NCBI GenBank assembly: GCA_014885115.2
Contig: WKLE02001317.1
Span: 1 to 12,330, forward strand
Length of the DNA stretch: 12,330 nt
Direction: 5' to 3'
From: Asterionellopsis glacialis
Lineage: Eukaryota > Bacillariophyta > Plagiogrammaphyceae > Rhaphoneidales > Asterionellopsidaceae
The notes under the pieces are model-generated. The model was given only the letters and a program-made list of their open reading frames with translations, was not told the DNA's origin and made no database searches. Position numbers and translations under genes: made by a program. Positions 1 to 8,300 of this stretch are shown piece by piece. Every line of letters begins with the position of its first letter. Position 1 is the stretch's first letter.

Positions 1-283
1 GGTTCTCATAAAAATGTTGGGGAGCACATTGTCGGACATCGGTCACGATTCACGATCACGATTCATCCAAGACATACATACACTGCTCGGGCATTAAAAA
101 TTCAGATGGACGAGCGTGCGCGACAGTAACAGAAGCAAGATTCGAAATTTTGAAACACGTCCAACTGATGCGGATCCCCAAAAGAAGCCACACCAAAAAT
201 TTATTGCAATTGCCAATTCGCCAAATTCATTGCTCATCACATAAAATAATATATTCTCTTGAATCAAAACAAACACGAAAATT
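1..283. other. Upstream region of the trypsin-like gene
   Basis: No coding region is supported here; reading frames on both strands are short and lack recognisable motifs. The stretch is AT-rich close to the start codon at 284 and presumably holds the promoter and 5' leader of the protease. The only internal structure I see is a 10-bp direct repeat near its left end, annotated separately. A distal exon of a gene lying left of the window cannot be excluded. Confidence 0.5.
43..65. repeat. Short direct repeat TCACGATTCA x2
   Basis: TCACGATTCA occurs at 43-52 and again at 56-65, a 13-bp period with CGA between the copies. It lies about 220 bp upstream of the protease start. It could be a duplicated regulatory site or simple slippage; nothing in the sequence decides between these. 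Confidence 0.5.
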
Positions 284-1825
284 ATGAAACTCACTGGATT
301 TACCCCTGCACTCATTTATGCTCTATCAGCAGTACCCCATACAACCGCTAGAATTGGTACCGTTGGTAGACGTAAGGCAGCGAAAGTCCCCCAAAAGAAG
401 AAGTCAATTGCTACTGATTACTACTCCATGCTTCCAGCACATGAAGTTCATCTCCCCAAGAGAGCTGGTCACCATCATGAAATTGAAGAAAAAGAACGAA
501 TCGATGTTCGAATTGTCGGCGGTACCGAGGTTGATGAAGCAGACCGTTATCCTTTCTTTGTTAGTTGGAATGGTGATTGCGGCGGTAGTCTTATTCATTC
601 CGATATCGTGCTCACTGCAGCACACTGTGCTGGCATCGACAGTGACAAAGTTGTTGTTAACGCCTACAAGCTCGAAGGCAATACTGTAGATGAAGGTGGA
701 ACAGTGGTTCGAAATATTGCCCAAAAATCGATACATCCAGACTACGACGACTCAAATGTTGCTAATGACTTTCTTCTTCTCAAGCTTGAGAGTCCTATAA
801 TAAGTATCAATCCAATTCCAATCAGTGCTCAGTCATCCTCCCCTGTAGATGGAGACGAACTTAAGGTTATTGGGTTGGGTCTGACATCCGAAAATGGATT
901 TCAACCTGATTTTTTACGTCAAGTAGAAGTTACAGCAATCTCAGATGCATCATGCGATGCCAAATACTCACAATATGGAGGCATTGAAAAGGATGTTATG
1001 TTCTGTGCTGGGTCAGTGAGTGGTGGAAAAGATTCTTGCCAGGGTGACTCTGGTGGGCCCATTTTTACATACGATCCAAATAACTCGGGCAATGATGCAA
1101 TCACGCAAGTTGGTGTTGTATCATGGGGTATCGGATGTGCCGATGCTAGATTCCCCGGTGTCTATGCAGAGATTGGTGCTGTAAGGGACTGGATTGATGA
1201 AGAAATTTGCAGGCTATCGTCTGACAAACCTGCTAGTTGTGGTGGTGGTGGTGGACCACCTGAACCTCCAAGTGGAGACAAAGCAGTTGTTGCTATAGAT
1301 ATACTTACAGATGATTATCCAGGGGAGACATATTGGATATTATCCGACAGTGCTGGTAATGTTATCGAACAAGATAATCCTATTGAAAGCAAGCTACCAT
1401 TGACCTTGTATTCGGTTTATGTGGAAGTAGACAAGGGCGCAGAATACCAATTTGAAATTTCTGACACCGCTGGTGATGGTATTTGCTGTGATTACGGGGA
1501 TGGAGCGTATGAAGTTAGTGTGGATGGACAAGTTGTGGGAAGTGGAGGTGTTTTCGGTGAATCACAATCGTTTACATTTGATGTACCTGCTGATGAGACT
1601 GATCCACCTACCAGTACAGACCCGCCTACCAACACGGATCCACCTTCCTCTCAGTGTGAGAATAGCTCCAATCGTATTTTGATTGATGCTACTGTGGGCG
1701 AGCAAACGTGCGATTGGCTTTCTGACAATATTGGATATTACAAGTATCTTTGTCAGTTTCTGGAGGTCGCAGTGACCTGCCCTCTGACTTGCGATGCTTG
1801 CAACGTGATTCAAACTCAGAACTAA
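284..1825 (+). CDS. Secreted trypsin-like serine protease (S1) with beta domain and ShK-like tail
   Basis: A 513-residue precursor encoded in one exon. A modest hydrophobic N-terminus (about residues 1-22) looks like a signal peptide. A basic, then His/Glu-rich propeptide runs to R76, and the zymogen cleavage site is R76|IVGG. The S1 domain spans about 77-310. His114 (in TAAHC), Asp162 (in NDFLLLKL) and Ser256 (in GDSGGP) form the catalytic triad. Asp250, six residues before the serine, matches trypsin Asp189, so cleavage after Lys/Arg is expected. A Gly/Pro linker (320-331) leads to a domain at about 333-432 with the acidic Cys signature DGICCDYGDG (398-407), seen in stramenopile and some bacterial secreted proteins as far as I recall. 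A TDPPT-repeat linker (about 440-457) leads to a six-cysteine ShK-like module (C458, C476, C490, C499, C503, C506). Every catalytic residue is present, so an active extracellular protease is inferred. The substrate is unknown. The ATG at 284 is well placed for the signal peptide. Confidence 0.95.
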   Translation: MKLTGFTPALIYALSAVPHTTARIGTVGRRKAAKVPQKKKSIATDYYSMLPAHEVHLPKRAGHHHEIEEKERIDVRIVGGTEVDEADRYPFFVSWNGDCGGSLIHSDIVLTAAHCAGIDSDKVVVNAYKLEGNTVDEGGTVVRNIAQKSIHPDYDDSNVANDFLLLKLESPIISINPIPISAQSSSPVDGDELKVIGLGLTSENGFQPDFLRQVEVTAISDASCDAKYSQYGGIEKDVMFCAGSVSGGKDSCQGDSGGPIFTYDPNNSGNDAITQVGVVSWGIGCADARFPGVYAEIGAVRDWIDEEICRLSSDKPASCGGGGGPPEPPSGDKAVVAIDILTDDYPGETYWILSDSAGNVIEQDNPIESKLPLTLYSVYVEVDKGAEYQFEISDTAGDGICCDYGDGAYEVSVDGQVVGSGGVFGESQSFTFDVPADETDPPTSTDPPTNTDPPSSQCENSSNRILIDATVGEQTCDWLSDNIGYYKYLCQFLEVAVTCPLTCDACNVIQTQN

Positions 1826-2138
1826 AAAAGAATCACAATAGTTTTTTTAAAACAAGAGGTAGCTATAACTTGTCATGCTTCATAAATAGAATATTAATGC
1901 ACATGCGATACGCGGTATAGAAAATAATGTTTAAAACAATAGTATCAAAAAAATTATAAATGCTTGTTTTTTTTGTGCAATCTCATCTAAAAGTGAATCC
2001 TTGCATGTTTCAGTGTTTTGACATATATTTAGTATCCTCCATGTCTCTACTGTTGTGATTGAATTTGAGGACAATACAAGTGACCTTTTTAAAAAACGGT
2101 TTTTGAACAACAAAAAAGCTGTATCATGAGATTTAGGT

Positions 2139-2330
2139 TACCTTGGTAAGTTCCCAACCATGCTCTACCGGGTACTCGCAAATTTATGAGTGTACCTGGT
2201 ACTTGTATTTATGTAGATATATTTATTTTTTCCGAAATGTTTCACCTGATCTAGCTCTAGAGTAGAGTACTACCCGGTAGGACCTATGGACCTACCTGGT
2301 ACTTACCCGTACCCAGGTATGTACCTGGTA
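2139..2330. repeat. Cluster of seven TACC-N-GGTA palindromes
   Basis: Seven near-identical palindromes with TACC/GGTA arms occur within 192 bp, at 2139-2148, 2166-2174, 2193-2201, 2271-2279, 2293-2301, 2310-2319 and 2322-2330. The commonest form is TACCTGGTA. The first three start exactly 27 bp apart; the rest are closer together and irregular. They may be binding sites for a dimeric factor or the remains of a decayed satellite or miniature element. Position and pattern are read directly; function is not known. Confidence 0.7.
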
Positions 2331-2557
2331 GGATACCCACAGGATGTGTATACGAGTACTATCTAACTAGTCCAACGTACGGTCGGCTTAAATGTTCGGG
2401 TATGTTCTGAGGATCATATAACCCCCAAAGTACCTTTTTCATAGTACTCAATCCACGGCCCTTTCTTTGTCTCAAAGTATCTTTCAAAAATCACTTACTT
2501 CCATAATTATTTACCTGTACTCCTTTGGTTGGAACTTTCTCTTGCGCCTTGGAACTA

Positions 2558-2577
2558 ACTCTCTCTCTTTAGAGAGT
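2558..2577. repeat. Short inverted repeat ACTCTCT/AGAGAGT
   Basis: A 7-bp perfect inverted repeat, ACTCTCT at 2558-2564 and AGAGAGT at 2571-2577, separated by 6 bases. A related AGAGAGTTCC occurs about 60 bp further on, so the CTCT/AGAG theme recurs in this spacer. It could be a weak hairpin or a pyrimidine-rich promoter element. Confidence 0.45.
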
Positions 2578-2686
2578 CCTACAATCATTTCAGAAAAAAA
2601 CACTTTTGGGGGTCTAATGTTTTGCTAGTCTAGAGAGTTCCAGGTAAAAGAGAGTGTAAGTAGTGACAGTGTGCTGTTTCACCACA

Positions 2687-2738
2687 AGGTATCCAAAGTC
2701 GATTTACCTTTCTACAGAGTTCTGTACTTTGGATACCT
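2687..2738. repeat. 13-bp inverted repeat with nested palindrome
   Basis: AGGTATCCAAAGT (2687-2699) is repeated as its exact reverse complement at 2726-2738, leaving a 26-base loop. The loop ends in a second small palindrome, ACAGA-GT-TCTGT (2714-2725). In addition, the left arm and the bases after it (2691-2710) recur with one base lost and one changed at 2811-2829, just before the oxidase start. This suggests local duplication, a miniature-element remnant or a structured promoter. Confidence 0.7.
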
Positions 2739-2865
2739 CGCCCGACAACGACACCGTACCTCCTTGACTTTCTCCAAGACGAGAAAGGATCTAGAAATCT
2801 TGTTCTTTTCATCCAAAGTTATTTACCTTGGCATATAGTCGTTGGTGGAGAGAAAGAAATCAAGA

Positions 2866-5800
2866 ATGACACTCAAGGTAGTTAAAAATTTAAGTGGTGA
2901 TACTGGATCTGGTGCGGATGCGCTTCCTACTCTTCAAGAAGATAATTTATTTGATCAAAAGCAGCAGCAACAACAACATCAAGGAAAGAGCATTCAACAT
3001 CATTATCAATACCAATCTCAACAATCCTATAATGCTACAAATGGACAACATCCTATTCCAGTTGTTCCAACTATAACAACATCGCATACTACTACTACGA
3101 CTGGTGGTGGTAAACCGCAACGTCGTCGTGGAGGATATCATCATCAAGCTCCTCCTATTCACAAGGACCATGAAACATCCAATACTACTAATAATGATGT
3201 GAATTTAGATAATGAAGCCTATGCACAAGGTGAATTTATCGATGATAGTGGTCGTGGATCGATTCGTACAACATCACGACGTGCATCGTTAGAAAATGGG
3301 AGTGATGAATCTCTCACGAAAAAGGGAACCTCGGAACGTAATATGACCATTTTCGAAAATGCTAGAATACATATCCATCCAGGACGGACCTTTCGTCTTG
3401 TCACACGCATGTATGCAGAACGAAAGTTACTGGTGGTGGCTCTTGTACATTTTGTATGTACCATGGTAATTTGGAGTAAGTAGTACATTACTGTAGTGGT
3501 GGAATGATGATGGTGTTGGAGGGATTTGTGGAGAGCTTGAGTTTATCCAATGCTTCATATCCTAATGGATGTTGTTCTTCTCACCTTACCCCGTGTGTAT
3601 TTTTTGGTATATCCAATCCACAACTCGCTAACGCTCTCTCTACTATTATGTATGCCTATGTCGATAGCTAACTTTTTCTTGAAAAAGTTTGATCAACAAA
3701 AGGAAAAGGTACCCGAGGGGGCACCCTTTTATTGGTGGAAACGCATCACCCCCCCCTTGGAATTTGGTGCCATGCATGCTATATTGTTTCAAATGGGGAT
3801 TATACCCTTTACCATGTCAAGGCTTACCATTGCCACAGCATCGAATACAGGGTTGAATCGATTCATACCCTTTAATCGATCTCAACGGATTCATATCCAT
3901 TTGGGATACACATGGTTCTTGGTGGTATTCTTTTCCACGATTTTATTTTTCCTGTTTTTTGGGTTGCTCTGTGCCAATGGAGAAGAGGAATTTTGTGCCA
4001 AATTTCGGAGTGAAATTATCATTACAGGATACTTATTATTTGCCACGTGTCTTGCGATTGGTGGAACATCCTACTTTCGGAATCAAATTCCGTATGAAAT
4101 CTTTTATGGATTACACCATTTAGTCTTTATCATGTACGCCTTGGCCATCATTCATACATTAGATTTCAAGGGACGGGCCGATATTAATAGTCGAAGTCAA
4201 ACCTTTCGGTGGTTTACCATTCCTTTACTGTATTACTTTTGTGACCGAGCTGCGATGCATATCAATCATAAGTATACAAGTCGTGTTGAAGATTGTCGAT
4301 TGGCCGAGGCCACGAATGGGTCTAAAATGATTGTATTGAAATTACGACGTCCATCCTTGTTTCAATTTGAACCGGGTCAATATGCGTATATCAAGTGTAC
4401 GGATCTTGATCAAACTTGGCATCCATTCTCCATCGCATCGGACCCCACACATACCTTTTTAGAATTTTATATTCAAGTGCAAGATCATGGATCATGGACG
4501 GACGCATTGTGGATCAAATTAGGGAAAAGTTCCTTTGGTGTAGATAGTCACGATGCGGCACAATTCCAATCACCTGGTATGGCGCGGCTAGTGGCGTCGA
4601 GGCGTGCCAGTAACTTGAGCAGTATCAAATTTGATGTCATGGGTCCGTTTGGGACACGATTAGGTAAATCAGAAGACTATTCGCATGCGATAACGATCGG
4701 TAGTGGAACGGGTGTGGTTCCTGTGATTAGTGAATTTAAGAAACACGTACGACAACTATTACGTCTCCATCCGGATCATTACGTGGAAGAACAATTACGG
4801 ATTCATAAACGTATTGTCACTATTGAAAAGGCAAGAACTAAAATGAGAGGTAGTTTATTTGGCAATGCCATTGGTACTCGAGCTGCTGCTGAAAAGGAAG
4901 AAATGCTACGTCTTACGGAAACCTTACGTACCGGGACAGATGCTTCCACGTATCGTGATGGTGGTGCTTCTATTGCACCATCGACTATAGGATCTATCAT
5001 ATCCATGGGGACGGATGATTCCACGGATCCCAGTTGGGTGGAAGTGAAGAAGGCTGCCTTCAAGGCTTCTCTACCTGTGTACGGTGTTGTATTCCTTTGT
5101 CTCTTGGCTGTGTTTGGGGTTCTCATGGTTGGATTGACCTTATCATGGAGCTGTTTACCATTTGATATAAGCACAACCATGAAATCCTTCTTGGAATTAG
5201 GTACATTTTTTTTTCAAGCCGGCTATACTGTCGTTTCAGTTGGATTTTGGGATCGAAACTCCATGTTTATGTATGTGGATGTAGCAGTTATCATGTGCTT
5301 TGTTATATTAGATGCCTTTTGGAATGCACGTGCGGATTGGGGAGATTTTACGAATGAAGGCTTATTTTACTATGTATTGATTCACACCTATATGACCGGT
5401 ACGTCACACAAAAGTGGTGTTTTTGACTGTGTCGTTGATCAAATCCATTCTCGAACGGGGCAATCTATATAACTTACTTTGGTGTTATGATTCTTTGCTC
5501 TTACATTTCGTTACATGAATGAAATTCTCAGGACGACTATGGACATCCGCAGTCAAACCTCGTCATCAGTCAGCAAGGAATATGGTGGTACGTCATGGTG
5601 CACGATCACTTGATCATTTGCACTTTATATGGGTAACACGATCGGCTATACATGTATCTAAAATTGTACCAGATATTATTGGGTATTGGGATGCATTGGT
5701 GGCAGCGTGGGGCATTGAAAAGGCACGAAAGGTTTGTAAGATATCTATTTATATTACCGACAAGGACAAGGCTGCATGCTCCCTATTACAAAAAGATTTG

Positions 5801-6214
5801 ATTGAAACTTCCTTGCACGAGTTGGGTTGTTTTCACTTTTCACGTCCTAATTTTCAACGTATCTTTGAGCAACATGCACTGGCGCGCATTGATGATCGAC
5901 GACGTCCCACATCACAAACATTATTAACATTTTGTGGTTCACCGCAATTATCATCAATCGTATCAGAAGCCAAAATTAATGTTGATATATTAACAACCGT
6001 CACGGGGAACAAATGGCATCAATCAGATTATGTATCTGAAAGCTACGGTGCGTTTAAAACGGCTTCATCGTCCAATAGCACTTATGATGGTTACGGGACA
6101 AATTTTGCGGACAATAAATCCAAGACTAGTACGAAAAAGAGTGACAATTCAGGTGATGATAATATTGATATTGAAACTGTTTCATTGAATAGTCGACCTC
6201 ACAAACTAATATAA
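2866..6214 (+). CDS. NADPH oxidase / ferric-reductase-like transmembrane flavocytochrome, three exons
   Basis: Exons 2866-3475, 3542-5398 and 5532-6214 join in frame into about 1049 residues. The start is the first in-frame ATG after the stop at 2836. Residues 1-180 are a Gln/His/Thr-rich, probably disordered cytosolic tail without EF-hands. A ferric-reductase/NOX membrane domain follows (about 187-440). It has haem-ligand candidates His321 (helix III) and His395/His408 (helix V, 13 apart, as in the family). Position 335, where the second helix III histidine is expected, is Ser. The FAD motif HPFS is at 497-500 and the NADPH-binding glycine motif GSGTG-VVP at 590-597. An insertion with several hydrophobic segments (about 716-823) then interrupts the nucleotide domain, which resumes with HFIWVTR (about 853), RPNFQRIF (927-934), CGSP (957-960) and a Glu-Ser-Tyr-Gly motif. 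Known family chemistry is transfer of NADPH electrons through FAD and haem across a membrane to oxygen or ferric iron. Which acceptor applies here cannot be decided. Confidence 0.92.
3476..3541 (+). other. Intron 1 of the oxidase gene (66 bp)
   Basis: The donor is GTAAGT at 3476 and the acceptor TTGAG ends at 3541. The intron interrupts a codon after its first base and contains in-frame stops at 3481 and 3505. Removing it joins ...TMVIW to IYPML... within a hydrophobic stretch. The alternative acceptor at 3535 would also keep the frame but leaves an immediate TGA stop, so 3541 is preferred. Confidence 0.85.
5399..5531 (+). other. Intron 2 of the oxidase gene (about 133 bp)
   Basis: The frame must change between the stop at 5470 and the exon that encodes HFIWVTR. 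Donor GTACGT at 5399 and acceptor TTCTCAG ending at 5531 keep the reading frame, splitting a Gly codon after its first base. The total coding length is then divisible by three. Other GT dinucleotides between 5403 and 5433, and later CAG acceptors at about 5552-5571, are possible, so the exact ends are less certain than the existence of the intron. Confidence 0.7.
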
Positions 6215-6589
6215 GTATACATACATAGCTTTTCATATTTAACAAACAAACACACAAATGACATTACATTCTTAGCGCTGTTGACCGAAATTTTAGGGAA
6301 ATGCATGTGAACAAGGGAGGAATGCAAATAGTCTACCCCAATGTAATTGCGCCTTTTCTCATTGAGATTGGAGATGCTGTTGTTATTTTTTTTTATGATT
6401 TATGAAAGGTGCTATTTCTTGCATTGAATACAGCAAGTATGTTTCGAGAAGCACTATCTCTTGCTAGATTGGGTTGCTGAAACGAAACCATCAATCATAT
6501 ATATATTGATGGAATGTTCCTTCAGCATTTTCGTATGTTTTGCACACAATTTCGAGTAGCACACACATAATTATTTTTGTAACCATCTT
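6215..6589. other. Convergent 3' spacer
   Basis: This 375-bp stretch separates the 3' ends of the oxidase gene (+) and the Ser/His-rich protein gene (-), so it should carry both transcript ends. No coding frame is supported. It contains short homopolymer runs (A/T) and one extended imperfect hairpin, listed separately. Confidence 0.6.
6475..6527. repeat. Extended imperfect hairpin between convergent genes
   Basis: Outer arms TGCTGAA (6475-6481) and TTCAGCA (6521-6527) enclose inner arms CCATCAAT (6488-6495) and ATTGATGG (6505-6512), with a 9-base AT loop between them. The two stems are separated by unpaired stretches of 6 and 8 bases. It could form in either transcript's 3' end, where it might act in transcript ending or stability. 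A small-RNA precursor is possible but unsupported. Confidence 0.6.
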
Positions 6590-7897
6590 TTATATACTCA
6601 TCATGGAAGCGCTATCATCAGAGAATGCTGTCGCGCCAGACTCATCAAAGGAACCTTTACCATCCAAGATGCTGTTAGCCTTGCGATGTCGATCTAAATC
6701 AGCATAATGACGTGGACGACGGGAATAGGTAGATATGCCCGACAAGAGTACTTGTGCTACATGTTCACGGTGCTCTTCCTGGTGATCTTGTGTTGGAGGT
6801 TGATATGTTTTGTGGTTGTTTCGGTGTTTCTTTTTGTTAACTCTGCTGGTTGATGTTTCAGTACTAGTAATTGTTGTAGTACCATGATTTGGAATAAAGG
6901 ATGCCACCATTTCAACTTCATCATATTCACACTGTGTTTCTTGTCGATCCATTTCTAATTGATATAATTCATCAGGATCAAAAAATAATTCACGTTTTTC
7001 ATCTTCCGTAAATTTGGGACGATACTGACATGATGTGACAAGTGGATCTACAAAACGTACAACCTTTTTTATCCTTGTTGAAGATTTTCGACTTTTGGTT
7101 GTTTTGTTCTTGTTGTTGCTGTCATCATGACTTTGGCGGTTATGATTGCGATGTTGACGACTACCGCCACTGCGATAATGATGTGGAGTTGAATGAGTAT
7201 TGCCTGAATCATCATTTCGACATTCTTTTGTTGTAGATGTACGATGTTTGGATGATGATGACAAGGCCTTTCTACTGCCATACTTTTCTTTTTCGTCTTT
7301 CAACAGTTCTATCAAAATAGATGATCCATTGTTACATGTAGAATCTGTCATGGGCTCTTGTTCACGTCTGTTGAGAACTGACACGCCATCTATCATTCCC
7401 AAATCATTACAATCGGAAGGACCATGAAAAAACGAATCAAAGGAGGCTGACATCAAGGTGGCCGTGATTACATCATTTGGCGAGGGTGGTGCATCTCTTT
7501 TTGATGCTGTGGACGTCACTAATGGTTGCCTATGTTGTGATTGTCTTTTGGTTTTTGGTGTTCTTCTTTTACTGGATCTGCTACCATGGTTGCCTTTGGC
7601 ACGGCGGTGGTCTTCTATTTTCTGTGCTAACGTTTCAGCGTCGTGTTGTAGATCGTAGTTGGTGTTCTCCGAGAATGAATCAGGTACCAAAGGATTACCA
7701 TTACTTGTACATAGCGACGGCATGGTTAAAAAATGCATTCCACTTTGATTAGCAGTAGCAGCAGCAGTTGATGATGATGATTCTGACCGTTCTTCTAAAA
7801 CATAGTCAAGTCGTTCAGGATACACCTGTACACGATAATCCCAATCATCTCCAAGACTATATTTATCTCGTGTTGTTTCTTGTGATAGGATACTCAT
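6590..7897 (-). CDS. Disordered Ser/His/Asn-rich protein with conserved VRF-type module
   Basis: A 435-residue single-exon protein starting at the ATG at 7897 (MSILSQ). An in-frame stop lies a short distance upstream and no other ATG intervenes. I do not recognise a catalytic domain. Much of it is low-complexity: a Ser/Ala stretch (39-50), basic nuclear-signal-like clusters (about 107-122 and 268-278) and His/Asn/Ser-rich sequence (218-266). A structured-looking module at about 277-320 begins KKVVRF, continues through RPKFTEDEK and ends in an acidic/aromatic helix (LFFDPDELYQLEMDR). I recall similar blocks in many uncharacterised diatom proteins. KKVVRF also fits the RVxF docking consensus of protein phosphatase 1. 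The N-terminus (15-35) is acidic/aromatic and may be another binding segment. A regulatory or scaffold role, possibly nuclear, is inference only. Confidence 0.8.
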   Translation of the reverse strand: MSILSQETTRDKYSLGDDWDYRVQVYPERLDYVLEERSESSSSTAAATANQSGMHFLTMPSLCTSNGNPLVPDSFSENTNYDLQHDAETLAQKIEDHRRAKGNHGSRSSKRRTPKTKRQSQHRQPLVTSTASKRDAPPSPNDVITATLMSASFDSFFHGPSDCNDLGMIDGVSVLNRREQEPMTDSTCNNGSSILIELLKDEKEKYGSRKALSSSSKHRTSTTKECRNDDSGNTHSTPHHYRSGGSRQHRNHNRQSHDDSNNKNKTTKSRKSSTRIKKVVRFVDPLVTSCQYRPKFTEDEKRELFFDPDELYQLEMDRQETQCEYDEVEMVASFIPNHGTTTITSTETSTSRVNKKKHRNNHKTYQPPTQDHQEEHREHVAQVLLSGISTYSRRPRHYADLDRHRKANSILDGKGSFDESGATAFSDDSASMMSI

Positions 7898-8300
7898 TTT
7901 AGCAAGCAACTTTTTCGTTGCATGTATCAATCAATGATTTACGTTCTTCTTTCGACAAGGTAGAGACAGAGAAAGAGAGCTAGCTTTCAAGAGATAGAGG
8001 GAGAGAGAATGGATGACAGAATTGGTAGAATGACTTTCGTTCAACGGAGACAGTATTTGCTTGGTGCTTTTTGTGTGAAATAGGACCGTGCCGTTCGTTG
8101 GAGGAGTATATTCGTCTTTTGACAGATTTTTAGCTTTCACTTTTTCGCGGCAAACTGATCCATTGTTTGGTTGACACGCACAAAACCAGGACCATGCTGT
8201 CTTCCGTACAGTATTCTCGTTAGTCCCTCGTAGAAATTGATATTTTGAATTTTTCAATAAATAGTAGATAGGCCGCCTCTGAACTCCGCGGCGGCAATGT
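7898..8300 (-). promoter_or_regulatory. Putative 5' leader and promoter of the minus-strand gene
   Basis: Read on the minus strand, the bases upstream of the start contain a long pyrimidine-rich stretch (roughly 7961-8010, CTCTC-type), typical of a leader or initiator region. A reading frame continues upstream in the same phase but has no ATG and is closed by a TGA just before the gene, so it is treated as untranslated. A GC-rich inverted repeat, GCCGCC (8272-8277) with GGCGGC (8290-8295), stands out from the AT-rich surroundings. No experimentally defined element can be named. Confidence 0.35.

Larger units (their letters stand above)
1826..2865. other. Repeat-rich spacer between protease and oxidase genes
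   Basis: No gene is supported in this stretch of about 1 kb. The left part is AT-rich with several T/A homopolymer runs and presumably carries the 3' end of the protease transcript. The middle (2139-2330) holds a cluster of short TACC/GGTA palindromes. The right part (2558-2830) holds inverted and direct repeats and should include the oxidase promoter. I found no terminal repeats or transposase fragment that would define an intact mobile element. Confidence 0.6.

Noticed and set aside
318..736. Overlapping frames on both strands within the protease gene.
   Set aside because: The protease frame carries all family motifs; the overlapping ones have none.
1239..1253. A GGT repeat encoding five glycines, considered as a microsatellite feature.
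   Set aside because: It is best explained as the flexible linker after the catalytic domain and is too short to list separately.
2842..2865. A TTG at 2842 as an earlier start for the oxidase.
   Set aside because: Eukaryotic nuclear genes rarely start at TTG; the first in-frame ATG after the upstream stop is at 2866.
7931..8257. A minus-strand frame in phase with the Ser/His-rich protein, a possible N-terminal extension.
   Set aside because: It has no ATG, is separated from the gene by a TGA, and reads through a CTCTC-rich leader that gives a Ser/Leu simple-sequence peptide.
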